This document shows, one piece after another, positions 12,081-23,425 of a stretch of 64,000 bases of DNA (position 1 is its first letter; each line of letters starts with the position of its first letter). A program made the translations under genes and the position numbers. Source of the DNA: Xylaria sp. FL1777 (taxonomy: Eukaryota > Ascomycota > Sordariomycetes > Xylariales > Xylariaceae); assembly GCA_022578965.1 (NCBI GenBank), contig MU400506.1, positions 806,001 to 870,000 of the forward strand, read 5' to 3'. The notes beneath the pieces are model-generated. The model saw only the letters and a list, made by a program, of their open reading frames with translations. It was not told the DNA's origin and ran no database searches.

Positions 12081-13704
12081 CTATAGTGCGCTCAAGTCCA
12101 AAGGAACGCTACTGCCACGACCAGCACGATACCTCTTGGCTCCACCACCCTGGAATTGTCGAGGCTTAGGGAGCATACTCTCATCAACAAACTTCCATCG
12201 ATTGTCCTGGACGAAATACCGCTCTCCACCCCCCGTTCCGCGGGGACTAGCGATAGCGCTGCCCGTAGGACTTGGACTTTTCGTTCCTGAGCCGTTCATA
12301 GGAGCTAGGGTGTAGGAGCTCGGATCCAGCAGCGTAGAACGCAAGTTCGAACTTGCACGTGGGCGAACCGTAGCCGAAGGTATCTCTAAGGGCGCGGCCG
12401 GTGGAGGAGGAGCTGATGAGGGAGGTGCAGGTGCGGAAGTTGGAGGTGGTGGCGGTGGAGGTGCCGGGGGCGCTGCTGTCGGAGAAGATCGCCCACTCGT
12501 TGCACGCATTGCTGCTTGTAGGGCAATACTTGGTGACGATGCATTGCTCGGCGGCGCAGCAGGTGGCGGTGGCGGCGGCGGCTGCGAGCGCGAGGTTGCG
12601 ATTGGTGGTCGCGAGACTGCTGCTGGAGGAGGAGGTGGTGGAGGGGGAGCTGGCGCTGAAGAGGGAGGAGGAGGTGGTGGAGGCGGAGGAGCTGGCGCTG
12701 ATGGCAGGGGAGACGACCGGGGAGCAGGTGGTGCCGGGGCTGATGATGGGGGAGGTGGTGCGGGAGGAGCTGGTGCGCCGGGTAATGGAGGAGGCAGAGG
12801 CGGCGGCGCTGCTACTGCCGCTGCTGCTGCCGCTACTGCTGCTGATGTTATGGATGAAGGTTTCTTTGTCGCGGGTCGTGGGGGTGGTTTCTTGCCCACC
12901 GGGGGAGGTGGGCCTTTGGACGATATCGTTGACACAGATGATAGAGGTCGTGGTGTGCTATTGGACGTCTTTCGAAGATGTGCTATCGTAGGAGCTAACG
13001 AAGGCGCCTTTACGATTTCTGGAGCTGCACGCCCGGGTATCGCAGGTGCGGCTGCAGCAGGTGGGCGTGGTGCTGAAGGGAGCTTGGGCGCTGACGGTCG
13101 CTCGGGATCTGATAAGTATGAAGCGTCTTGGTTCGCTACATGTAGATGTTAGGATCCAATGCGAAGTGAAAAAGTGACAATGTATGGTTTCTCACCACCT
13201 GTGTCGACGCCGCCTCCTCGCTTTTTCAACTTTGGCATGCCGCCGGCAAATAAGCCAGCAAGCTGGGGGGGTGCCTCCACCATTCCCACAGAATCTCGAC
13301 CACCTTGATCACTATTACTCCTTGCCCGATTCCCCGGGACAGGAGGAGCCAACCCTCCCCCTGCTCCCGGAAACACTGGAATCGGAGGTGCCCCTCCAAT
13401 AGGCGGTCCTCCTCCGCCTCCGCCTCCCCCTGATGCATTTCCAACCTGGGGAGCTGATCGATCGTTCGTGACGGCCTTTTTCAGTGCCCTTCCCTTCTGG
13501 ATATCGCCGAGCAGAGCGCCCTATTCTACCATTAGCAAATACCAAGGGACGAGGTTAGATGGCATCAATGCTCACGCGGCCGGCACCCGCAGGAGGCCGT
13601 GAGGGCAGCCCGCCAGGAGGCGGTGGAGGTGGCGGCGGCGGTCCGCCCATGCCCATGCCCATACCCGGAGGGGGAGGGGGTGGTGGCGGCGGCGGCGGAG
13701 GCAT
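12081..13704 (-). CDS. Verprolin / WASP-interacting protein (WIP) homologue
   Basis: Minus-strand exons are 13704-13576, 13520-13196 and 13135-12081, with introns of 55 and 60 nt (donors GTGAGC and GTGAGA, CTAAC branch sites). The product has 502 residues. It starts with a polyproline tract; residues 44-60 form a WH2 actin-monomer-binding motif (GALLGDIQKGRALKKAV) split from the N-terminus by intron 1. A long PPPPP/APAPP-rich centre for profilin and SH3 binding follows. The C-terminus holds the WASP-binding signature (RYFVQDNRWKFVDESMLPKP, then KRYRAGRGSSVPLDL). These features in this order define verprolin/WIP, which works with WASP/Las17 and Arp2/3 in actin patch assembly and endocytosis. 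The antisense strand carries long Gly-rich open frames, which are a by-product of proline codons. A TATATAG-like element lies about 170 bp upstream on the minus strand (13877-13886). Confidence 0.93.
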
Positions 13705-15053
13705 CTCGACACGCCCGGCTCGAGTTGTCTGGAGTGATCACCGCACGCAGTATATCGGTCGAACGGGGACTTGAAGAGGGTTGTTAGAAGGCAGGCAATC
13801 TACTTCTTAGGAGAGAAGCCGGGAGCGGTTGGCAATCGAGTTCGGTCGGTGTGGTCCCGGTTTGAAATGGTTGGTTGCTATATAGAGAATAATGGCTGAA
13901 AAAATTGCATGCAGTTTTACTGAGTTTCTGCTAATGCTAAGACGGTGCGGTGCGGCGCGGCTTTTTTGGAGTCGAAACCAAAGACGTTACGTACGATTTG
14001 AAGTTGGGAGAATTGGTTGGATATTGAGATAGTTCTACTGACCGTATCGACTAACTTGATGCCTGGAAAGACCGATAGTGGGGAGAGTGGGCCAGTTGTT
14101 GCCGCCTTGGACAATCCGAAATCCGGGGGAGATGCCGTCACAAGAATTGTGGCGCAGCCTACAGCCATACACATACGCTATGTAGGCGCCATTTCATGAC
14201 TAAGCACATATACTAAGCCCGTGTTTGATACATACTGTACCGGTACTCCCATTTCAAGCCACCAGTAAAGGAACAAATGCCCGGACTTGCATATAATAGT
14301 CGGATGGATATCTGAGAACACATTCGGAACTTCCCCGAGCTTTTAGCGCCGGCCGGAGTTTTATCAACGGTCGGTAGATGGCCCTCAGCTTTAATGTATA
14401 TCGGAACAAGACACTTGTTGTAAAAGGGGTTGCACCCTATATCCCAATCATTCGTGTCGCAAAATGATTACCGGGACGGTGCTATATCATCACACGGGAT
14501 CAGTCTGTCTCAACCGTCATCAACACTGTAAGATCTTGTGGATCATGAAAATCGTCTATATTCATATACTCACTCCACGCACTAATAAAGGAGGTATTTA
14601 AGAAAGTAGCCCTGAAGATAATTATCTTATAAGTTCTATTTTAGAGGAGATCTAGTGATCTAGAGAGTCATATGAAGTTAGAAACGAGTTATTCTATCAC
14701 AACTCCATGCGAACTGGCTTCCATCATACATGCCTTATTAGCTAATATGAAATATGTCCTCTTATACTCCTAGGTATCTACAACGATTGAAACGCCTGTA
14801 TTTCCCGATTTATTCTGCTCTGTAAACACACCCAGGCAACGTCGATATCTTCCTGTTTATTATAGGATATTCTGCGATTCTCCCATTCCGGTTATAGATA
14901 TATATTAACAGCCCATAAGTTGGCAAAGAGGCCTTGTCCAGCTCCGTTACGATTCTTTCTTTCTGTTTCCCCGCATTAGAACTATTCCCACACTCTGTAT
15001 TCGTGTTCATACTTATAGTGACGTACAGTTGTAGATGGCTCGAGGCATAAAGC
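13705..15053. other. Spacer upstream of verprolin
   Basis: This contains the verprolin promoter region (TATATAG-like sequence near 13880) and then mixed, moderately AT-rich sequence. Short open frames at 13917-14199 on both strands show no motif. Nothing else is identified. Confidence 0.45.
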
Positions 15054-15323
15054 CTAGTAGAAAAACTCTTTGATCTTTTGGAATAACGACTTCGACCCAG
15101 ATGTGGATATCTCCTTGCCATAAGAGTATTCACTAGATTCAGAGAAAACTGATGCAGCGGATGAGGAACGATGCTGTATTGGAATAGGATTCGCTTTTGT
15201 AGATTTCTTTATTTGCCTCTGCTCCAAGACCTGTGGCCAGACTAGTGCTGGGTGCGTTATGGCCATGGAGGCAGCTGCACGAGCTGGAGTGTGGGCGGTA
15301 GTGTTTGACGAGACTCGTGTCAT
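15054..15323 (-). CDS. Possible small protein of 89 residues, unknown function
   Basis: An ATG-initiated frame reads 89 residues to a TAG. The N-terminal half is Ala/Thr-rich with MAITHPALVWPQVLEQRQIK, followed by a Ser-rich middle and a basic-aromatic C-terminus (SLFQKIKEFFY). Composition is more protein-like than neighbouring frames. It lies alone in a spacer, with no recognisable domain, signal peptide or membrane segment. Chance cannot be excluded; a real gene might also include exons that I cannot see. Confidence 0.3.
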   Translation of the reverse strand: MTRVSSNTTAHTPARAAASMAITHPALVWPQVLEQRQIKKSTKANPIPIQHRSSSAASVFSESSEYSYGKEISTSGSKSLFQKIKEFFY

Positions 15324-16529
15324 AGTAAATATTATTGTAGTATAGGGGTTTAGTCTTTAAACTTTATACGATTCGTATGGCCTGGATCAGGACTGTGATC
15401 TAACTGATGGTGAAAGAGGCGTAGGTTGGTCTTTAACGTATCAGCAAACACTATGATATGTCTGCTGAAGCATATATCGGATATTATATGAGATGCCGTG
15501 TTTTGAAAGAAGTGTAATGTACTTATTCAAACAGCCTTAGGTGGCTAGCGAAAAGCCTATTTATGCACGTCTATGTGATGTCTTTCTCCAGGCGACATCC
15601 TCAAATTGATACCTGAATTATAAAACTTTCGCGTAACAACATCGAGTTTCCCCGTATCGTGACCTCGGAACGCCCAACTGGGTGGGCTATGCGTGATCCT
15701 AAATGTGACTAATAATACAGCCGACTGAGGCACAGGGCATTGCTCAGGGCCCAGAAGTCAGTTGACGGATATAGCCTCCTCTCTCTTGAATGCTTACCAT
15801 ACATCTACCTAAGCCTCTAGACAGACGATATATAGCTAGCTAGATTGTTGGCTGCATTTTGGGTATTTTACTGGTAGCTGCCTATAAAATGTGGCATTGC
15901 TGCATCTCACGTCACATTTCTTCCAAATTGTGGCTGCATGTGTATATACTATTATACTAGGTAAGTAAGCTTCGCGTATCAGTACCCTGCAATACGTTAG
16001 TCAACAATACCAAGACATTAAATGTGGCACTCCTTATTCTTTAAAAAGCTCCCCATTGGATACAAATGTTGAAAACTTGATATGAAGCCCCCAGGCCTTC
16101 GAGGTTTTCGGGCCAAAAATCAAAGTCTCGCATATCATCACGACTCCGCCACCAACCTATACATCGATACCTTAGTGCCTGACCAAAGTCTCTATTGTCT
16201 TTACGCTTCGGCTGTACCCTAACCGTTCCTCAGAGCCGCTCGCCAAGAGTGCACGGATTGCCCAGCCTTAGTAGCCCGACTTCACAAGACAGACGCTTGC
16301 GATGGTCCCATGCTGAGCTCTACCCGAGAACCCGCTCCAGACTAAAAGTTGGATATAGAGCTAGTGAAATCCATGCCCGAAGACAGTCGCGGCCTATTTA
16401 TGTCTTGACTCAAGTTACGAATGTAGATACCCCCTTTCCTGGATTGTTACCCTCGATATGCTACTGACGTGTACAACGTAACTACCTTCTCACTCACTAC
16501 TACTACATAATGTATCGGGAGACTTATCG
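15324..16529. other. AT-rich spacer, no intact gene
   Basis: No intact coding frame was recognised. Short plus-strand stretches around 16345-16410 (for example MPEDSRGLFMS) read as possibly related to the decayed ankyrin-type fragment just downstream, but stops interrupt them. Confidence 0.4.
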
Positions 16530-16735
16530 GACGTTCTAGGAAATCGATATGGTGGTACTGCTTTACATGTTGCGAAAGTACTACTTGGGGCCGGCGCGAT
16601 TTCTTACAAGTCGCGTCCCTACATACTACGACTACGCTTGAAAATGTCGGGGCTATTGAAACCACTCTTGGACTTCTTCTTAATAAACAGGTGTGCGATC
16701 GAGTATCAAATGTGAATTGTCCTGTTAGGCCATTA
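16530..16735 (+). pseudogene. Decayed ankyrin-repeat-like gene fragment
   Basis: Reading plus from 16530 gives DVLGNRYGGTALHVAKVLLG followed by AGAISYKS. This resembles an ankyrin repeat core (N-x-x-G-x-TALHVA ... LL-x-AGA) with residues missing from the loop. A second helix-like piece, NVGAIETTLGLLLNKQ, follows in a shifted frame at about 16640-16690. Neither piece is part of a complete open frame. Such remnants are common where NACHT-ankyrin or related fungal genes have degraded. There is no start, no intact domain and no flanking transposon ends. Similarity is judged by eye on one clear motif, so this is tentative. Confidence 0.35.
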
Positions 16736-16932
16736 ATACGCATCCAGATGAGATGTGGGCGAAGGTAACTTGGTTCAAGGCCAAGCTGTATATACCAAAA
16801 AAAGGAAAAGAAACCCATTTTAAGCGGTTTTGACTACATACAGTATATATATACTTAGGCTTATTGGGCATTCTAGCAGGATAACTCTAGCCATAGGCCA
16901 TTACAAAAAAGGTGGCAAGACTACTATCCGCC

Positions 16933-16938
16933 AAAAAA
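16933..16938 (-). terminator. RNA polymerase III oligo-T terminator of tRNA-Pro
   Basis: Six T residues on the minus strand begin two bases after the tRNA 3' end, the usual Pol III stop. Confidence 0.85.
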
Positions 16939-16939
16939 G

Positions 16940-17036
16940 GGGTCTGGCCGGGGATTGAACCCGGGACCTCTCGCAAGCTAAGCTAATGCTTTAGGGTGTG
17001 CCCTAAGCGAGAATCATACCACTAGACCACCAGACC
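16940..17036 (-). tRNA. tRNA-Pro (anticodon AGG) with 25-nt intron
   Basis: The gene reads from 17036 down to 16940 on the minus strand. The acceptor stem GGTCTGG (17036-17030) pairs fully with CCAGACC (16947-16941), followed by one discriminator base. The D arm/A box is GGTCTAGTGGTATGATT and the T arm/B box contains GGGTTCAATCCCC. The anticodon stem CTCGC/GCGAG carries loop TTAGGG..T, so the anticodon is AGG. A 25-nt intron (17000-16976) sits after position 37; its CCCTAA pairs with TTAGGG of the anticodon loop, as expected for pre-tRNA introns removed by the tRNA splicing endonuclease. The mature length is 72 nt before CCA addition. The TTTTTT on the minus strand (16938-16933) just after the gene is a Pol III terminator. 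Confidence 0.95.
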
Positions 17037-17558
17037 AAAGCGATTCCAATTGCCACTGTTCGGTGAACAGCAACACTGAAATCTTGGGAAAACACATCGT
17101 TATTTTATATAATGGCCAGAAAATATCCTGGAAGGTGAATGGGTGTTTCTATTTTATCTTACGATTGATATATAAATGGCACTCCAATCATGAGCTTTGC
17201 CTCAATAAAGGCTCTGGTTGTGACAAGGAGAATTACATTCCTGTAATGTATAGGCGTAAAACAGAACTCGACAGTACGGCTATACGTCGTTTGTGCAATT
17301 TAAGGCCGATTGAAATTAATCTTACTGAGACAAAGGCCGCCTGGTCGACTGATATTATGGTTAAACTCGAATGATAATCAAGCTCTAGTAAGACTTGCTG
17401 TTCTTGTAAGGTAAACATTTTCCTTTCAATATGAATTTCATATTAAGTTACAAAAAGTGTTGAGTAGAATTACGGCGCCTTGAGGCTAGAATCGAATAAA
17501 TAAGTGGTGCAGAAGCGAAAATAATGACCATGAACTTCTCCTGTCTCTACAACAATGT
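17037..17558. other. Spacer between tRNA-Pro and the F-box/WD40 gene 3' end
   Basis: This is AT-rich sequence with no recognisable motif. A 103-residue plus frame at 17063-17374 has no family resemblance and is probably chance. It holds the 5' flank of the tRNA and the 3' flank of the F-box gene. Confidence 0.4.
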
Positions 17559-20500
17559 TTACATCGCCTTCCCTTTCCCTTTCCCCCACCCATCTCCGCC
17601 GAGTGGAGGAAACTCTTCTTCACTGCTCTCTAAACCAGTTACTGCCTTTCTACTCTCCTCCTCAGCAAGACTTAGTTGCAACGCTAGTTCCAAATCGTCG
17701 TCGGCTACTGGACGGACAACCACCGCCCTTGACGATGATCCGACGTGATTCATCATAGGTGTCCGGCTTGGCGATGGTGAGTTAGACGAGGAACGCTTGC
17801 CTTTTTTTTCTTTGAAAGTGATAGGCCCATCGAACTCGCCCGAACTATTGCCCCTTGGAGAGCGACCAAGGTCATTAACGCCCTCTAACAGGGAAAGTCG
17901 GATAGCAGTTTGAATCTGAAGTTCGTACTCGTTCTCGCTAATAGCTTCAACGGCAGTGCTAGTGTTTCCAGTGGGTGGACTCGTATCCGTGACGCTGGGG
18001 TCGGGGGTGATAGTGTCCATGCTTCCAGTTGTAGAGGTTGTGTCAAGGTCTGCGGCCGAGCCAGTGTCACTGGCACTTACTCGCCGTTGCTCGTCTAGCA
18101 AAAAGGACTCCTGAGACATCAATTCCGCATACTGAAGGGCTTCCTCCTCACTCAAGTTGTTCATTCCTACTCCAAAACGAGAACGAAGGCGAGCCAGCTC
18201 TCGTGCCTTGTGACGCTGCTCGTCCCGAAGCTCTTCAGCCTCGGCAGCAATGTAACCTTTGACACCCCCACCATGACGCCGCCCAGTCACACGACCGTGA
18301 ACGTCAGAATGCCGTAATTTCCGTTTGCGACCGGTAGCCTGGTTCGAAGAACTGTAGGCCCAATACCGTACTAAGGTACCGAAAGCCACAATCCCGTGAA
18401 GGACAGTGGGGTCCGGGTCCAGATAAATGGCACCGACGGCGGAGAAGTTCGTATCGCCTAAGGTTGGGTTCATAGCAAGGAGATGACGAGGCATGCGACC
18501 GGGAGAACGAGAATTCAAGGTGCGAACAGGGTCCAAGGTGGAAGCCAACGGATCCCAGGCCTGAACTAGTCCATCGCTGCCGCCATGAACTAAGTAGAGA
18601 GCCGAGATAGCTAAGCATGAAACCTCAGGAGAGTCCGTTTGAATAACACGGACCGGAGAGATACCGTCACCTGTATGCCCGGCTCGCATATTCCAGAGTA
18701 CTACTCTCCCCGTGTTGGTGCCTAGCCCAATTATCCTGGCTCTCCGACCGGGTATATCTGATGACTGCCCAGATGGAGTCGCAGGCCCACTGGATGAGGA
18801 ACCAGAAACATCCTTCAGAGGATCCTCAAACGATGTAACGAGCGCCATAAGGGACATATCAACAGCACTTGCGGTGATCGTAGCATTGCCAATCTCCTTA
18901 GAGGAGAATATAGTCTCGACCCAATCGTCTAGCACTTTCGAGGCAGTAGAAATTGGGGAAGGCGAAGGCGAGTGTTTGCCGGACGACAAGACCTGCTTAA
19001 GCAGAGGACTAGAAGAATCCGGTGAAATAGATCTGACACTATTCCCACCAAATATAGAGTGTTGTAGTGGTGTTTCTGACGAGGATCCCTTAACTTCTGG
19101 AGGCGTCGTACTGAGTTGGGGTTGATTTCCAACATTTCGCGTGAATCGTCTCAGAGTCCATGTTTCACCATCATTCAAGGCACACCCGACGATGAAGAAG
19201 CTTTCTCCTGCACCCAATTCATCGTCACGAGTGAAGTCGACCTCCAGTCTTCGACGCATATCCCAACCATAGCAGACTTTGCGAAAATGCGAAGGTTTAT
19301 AACGAAGAAACTTCTCGATCTCTCGCGCCTCAGCAATCATTTGGTCCTTGTTCAAGCTCATAGCGTTGGAAGGAGACCGCGGAGAATAGCTGCCTCGAAC
19401 CGCGTTTCTACCCGAGTCGTCAGGACGCGCTTGTCGCCGAGTAGCTTCCACAAGATGCCAATAAGTTGAGCGACCAGTATGCCAAGCAAGCTTGGTACTA
19501 TCGTCAGCTTTGGTCTTACTAATGGGAGGGCTTGGAGGTTGGGTTAGGTAGTAGACTTCACCCAGGGCATTGAGAGCGATTGCCCAAACACGATTTAGAG
19601 CTTTCCTTTTCTGACTATAATTGTCGTCAATTTTCAGTGCAATGATAGGCACGCCAGGGCTCAATACCCAACGAGCGCTTATTTCACCAGGAATATATCG
19701 TGGACCAGAGGGATCATAGCCAAGGGCATATGCAGTCACAACTCCCAAAGATGATCCAGTCATGACACCAACCATAGACTTGGTAACAGTAGGTACGGAA
19801 GATGACTTAGCAATCCATACGGAGCAGATACCCTCGGAAAGCTCAGGAATCTTTGGGATATCGGGATAGGCCTCGATTAGGCCTGTTTCTTGGCCAAGGT
19901 ATTTCCCTCGATACTCTCCAGTTGGACGGAAGAACACACGGCCGCCTGGGAATCCTTCGCCGCCGACGAGACCATAAGGTTGGCTTACATCCATGACATT
20001 AGGCGTAGCTGCAGGCCCCTCTCCCATGCCGTAAGGTACAAGCTGTGGCATTACCTCATCTAACTGAGCAAAAGCGAAAGGGTCGTCTAGGCCCCACTTC
20101 TCAACTTTTCCGACAGAGGGATCGCTTGCGCTGACGACGCCCAAGTCGGCAGCGCCATGGATAACTCGTGGAGGTTTCTTGCCATTGGGTTTGAAGACAG
20201 CATGGAGATGAGTTACGACGGAGGGTACCTTGGTGTTGTAGGTCAAAACGGCGGTGGCCTTCTTGCCCGTCTGGCTGGAACGTGCAGACGTACCGAGCCC
20301 TCCCGAATTCGCTCCGGGCTTTCCTCTAGAAAGACTGCGGAGAAGACGGGTTCTCAAGAGGTATTCGCTGCGCCAAGAGGCATGCGGAGTCAGGCGGACA
20401 AAAACACGGACTTCAGACCGGACGATATCGTCATCTTCTTCGCCCCAAGCAACGCCTCGTGGTTTATTGGTAGTAAGCAAAGCATCTTGGCCAGGGAAGA

Positions 20501-21097
20501 AGCGCTGAAAAGCCATGCGCCATGCATGAGGGGTAGTGATCAAGGAGTAGAACCGCTTGGACACCAAGGCCACGGAGGCGTGCGAGTCGGGGTGCAAGTG
20601 CGAGAGGATGTGGGTTAGGATCTCTGTCAGTCCGGGTTAGGATAATAGAGACAGTAAGAGCGTGTAAGCAAGCGCATACCGTTTGGGAAATCATCGAGAT
20701 TGACACGAGCCGTCGCGTTGTCAGCGCGCTTAATGACCTTGAAGCCCAGGGCTTGTCTGGGAACAGAGGGTGTCAATGCATTCTCATACTCAACAATCCG
20801 TTGACCGGCGAGCGGAGGCCGTTCAGCAGGCGAGTGGTCGCGGACACTCAGTCGACGCAATCGTTCTTCAAGGCTATCTGGGTGGACACCTTGGCTGAGG
20901 GTGCTAAGCGAGTTGGTATCGCTGATATCGCTGGCAGACTGCGACAGCGACATGCTGCGATGTCGCTGTTCTTGAGGGCTACGGGTCGAGCCACTCGCAT
21001 CATAGCGCTGGGGGCCATATTGATCGGAGGATTGAGGGGATTGGGAGGTGCTTCGTGGTTGAGTCTGTTTGGAGGACTTCGGAAGCTCTAGTTGCAT
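17559..21097 (-). CDS. F-box / WD40 / UIM protein, Ufo1-like SCF substrate receptor
   Basis: Exon 1 is 21097-20680 and exon 2 is 20623-17559, with a 56-nt intron (donor GTATGC, acceptor GACAG). The join creates DDFPNEILTHILSHL, the start of an F-box continuing as SVALVSKRFYSLITTPHAWR (about residues 135-185). The product has 1160 residues. WD40-type blades follow, including GRVVLWNMRAG and DGLVQAWDPLAS. Two ubiquitin-interacting motifs close the protein (ELQIQTAIRLSLLEG and DDDLELALQLSLAEEE). F-box plus WD40 plus C-terminal UIMs is the layout of yeast Ufo1, the SCF receptor for Ho endonuclease, whose UIMs promote its own turnover. The function as SCF substrate receptor is inferred from the layout; the substrates here are unknown. 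It is transcribed divergently from TVP15 across a 753-bp spacer. Confidence 0.88.
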
Positions 21098-21850
21098 AAA
21101 GTAGTGTAGAGGAAACGAGGGGTAGTGGCAACGTGACTGTGCGATAAGTGCTAGCACAGTCAATGAGCAGGGCGATCGCGAATTAACGAACAAAGGATTG
21201 TTTCTGCGTGGGTCGCGTGGAGGTTAAAGGAGCGGTGATGTGAACATTCATTCGAGTAGGCAGGGGAGAAGGGGGAAAAGTTGAGGCACGACCCGAGATG
21301 GAAATTACTCGCGAGTTGAACAGGGAGCTTTTGATTACCTACAGCTACTGCGTAGTACGTACTACATAGGTACATGGACTGTGGCCATCTCGCAGCCTCA
21401 TGTGGCTTGACAGCTGGCTTGGCAGTCCCCGAAAGCCAAGAGATGCAGAGATGACGACAAGCGCCCCACTCTAACCCCTGTCGGTCGCAGATTGGAAAGC
21501 TTCGCCAGAGCTTTGAGCTAGCTAGCCTCTTTCATGCACCCTCAACCATCAACCAGCTCCAAACGTATCTGCCTAACCAACAACAACCCATCTTCGTCAT
21601 CCTCTATCCACTGCACGCGTAACCTGCACGGCCGAATATCGAACCATCTATACCTTATCGCAACTACCAGGAAGATATCTCCCGTGCGATCCAGATCGAG
21701 AGCATCATATCACTGTATTCCTTCTATTATACCTATACTGCATGGTCCACACAGCAGGACAGCCACAACAAACACGACACCACCATCTACTTCGAAAGAG
21801 AAGACTTTGAGAGAGAATACAAGAGCTATATATAATAGAAAGCAGCAAAA
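21098..21850. promoter_or_regulatory. Divergent promoter region between the Ufo1-like gene and TVP15
   Basis: This 753-bp spacer lies between two divergent start codons. It contains an ACGTACTACATAGGTACAT stretch near 21356-21374 and pyrimidine-rich sequence near 21570-21600 on the TVP15 side. No specific factor site is assigned. Confidence 0.5.
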
Positions 21851-22633
21851 ATGGACTTCTCTGACTCCTTGTACGTCGTCCAACCGAAGCGCGATGAGCA
21901 GCTATGTTGTCAGCATATCGCACCTCTCATCCCTGATGGCATCGCAATACTCGATATCGGTGGACTTCCTAGATGGCTTACTTGCGCTAACATCGCTCGC
22001 ATCGCAGCCGAATCGTCAACCTCGTCGTAGGTGTGATCATGATCTTGGGCGGCATATCACAATTCTTCAACGCCAGCATGTACGTTTGCCCATCCTTCCA
22101 TGTCAACACCGCGCGCATTTGTTCGCGCTCGCCTCCGTCGCGATAGCCCAAATGCATACCCCTATATACGGCGGAATAAGAGGGCGAAGAACAAGGGAAG
22201 GTAGCTAACTGCAATGAAATCAGCCAATCAGTTGTCATCGGCGTGTACGTCATAATCTTCGGCGCCTTCGTCGGGCTCCTCGAATTCCAGATCCCACCCC
22301 AAGTGTCGCGCTACGCCTCCTTCATGTTCTCCTTCATCGGCCGTGGAATTTGTACGTGTATCCCTACGTTATATCCTCTCGCACCTCCGATCGGCCGTCT
22401 TGAGACATGCTATAGTTTCTACTGCTACCGCCGAGTACGAACCGTACTAACAAGTCTTAGTCTACATCTTTATCGGCTCCATTCTCCTTTCCCTCCATTG
22501 GACTCGCTACGTTGCCGGCTCCATCATCGGACTAACAGGCATTGTATATGTTGGTCTGGAATTCGTGCCCTCAATCGAACCACCAGCCAATATGCGCGAG
22601 GCCGACCAAGGTTGGGGTGCTGAGCAGGTTTAA
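21851..22633 (+). CDS. tvp15: Golgi apparatus membrane protein TVP15
   Basis: Four exons (21851-21870, 22008-22079, 22224-22351, 22461-22633) are joined by introns of 137, 144 and 109 nt, with GTACGT or GTACGT-like donors and CTAAC branch sites. Exon 1 codes only seven residues (MDFSDSF, the last codon split). The 130-residue product has about four hydrophobic helices (IVNLVVGVIMILGG, VVIGVYVIIFGAFVG, a short third around GRGIFYIFIGSILL, and IIGLTGIVYVGLEF) and the family-typical block LLEFQIPPQVSRYASFMFSF. It ends in SIEPPANMREADQGWGAEQV, the well-conserved tail of filamentous-fungal TVP15. TVP15 resides in Tlg2-containing Golgi/endosomal vesicles; the family shares the COPI-associated domain. 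The exact transport role is not well defined. Confidence 0.92.
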
Positions 22634-23425
22634 TCTCCTCACGAATAAGAGAGACCCGACTCTCCTCCCATTTACGATTCCGTTTTGTATTGCGTAACGG
22701 GCGCTATTATTTCTCACATCTGTAAACTAGGAGTTGCGATCTAGCACCCGGAGTTAAGGGTTCTGGGAGGTCATGCGGTTGATAAGTTGCGAAAAACGTG
22801 GAGTGGAGACATTTTCCAATGATTCAAGGCAAAGGGGAAATGGTCGGTGATCAAACATGAGTGAGAAATAGTGGTCCTTATTCGGCTCTACTGTGCGCGC
22901 AGTTGGGAAAGCAGGCGACTTTTATGAGATGGAACGTTAGGTTGGCATATTTACGTTCACCTTGCGTCGACTCTCTAACTGTATACATATTCAGTGTAAC
23001 TCAAAATTTGGCGGTTAGGTTATCTGGTGGTTGTACTCAACACTGGGGACCCTGAACTGTCTTACGGTGTTGGCTCCACGAGACTCCGCCAGCGACGCGT
23101 ATTAATCATTTACCCCATATGCGTATGCATGGGACTTCCAAAATCTCTCATTCTCAAGCCATTGCCTGTGAAACGCGTCTCTTTACCAAAGTGTCTGCAG
23201 CCCAATATGGTCAATTATCTGTGAAACCCACGATAATACCCAATGAAGAAAATACCTGGCACACTACCCGACGTGTTTGAACAATAAGACGGATAGGCAG
23301 AAAATTCCTGGCGCCTTACAGCCGATTGATACTGAGCCGATGCCGTATCATACAGTCACAGTCACCATGGACTTCATCGTCGGAATGCAAACTTGAGTTC
23401 GAGGGCGCCGAAACGCTCGGTAAGG
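22634..23425. other. Convergent spacer downstream of TVP15
   Basis: This is the 3' flank of TVP15 and, from the right, of the minus-strand two-TM gene. No gene is recognised. Bases 23374-23425 may belong to the alternative 3' exon of the two-TM gene. Confidence 0.45.

Noticed and set aside
12401..13152. Long Gly- and Val-rich open frames on the plus strand
   Set aside because: They lie antisense to the proline-rich verprolin exon; CCN-rich codons give GGN-rich antisense frames without stops. No start context, motif or splice signals support them.
17063..17374. Plus-strand 103-codon frame next to tRNA-Pro
   Set aside because: AT-rich sequence with no motif and a mixed composition unlike the genes in this window; probably chance.
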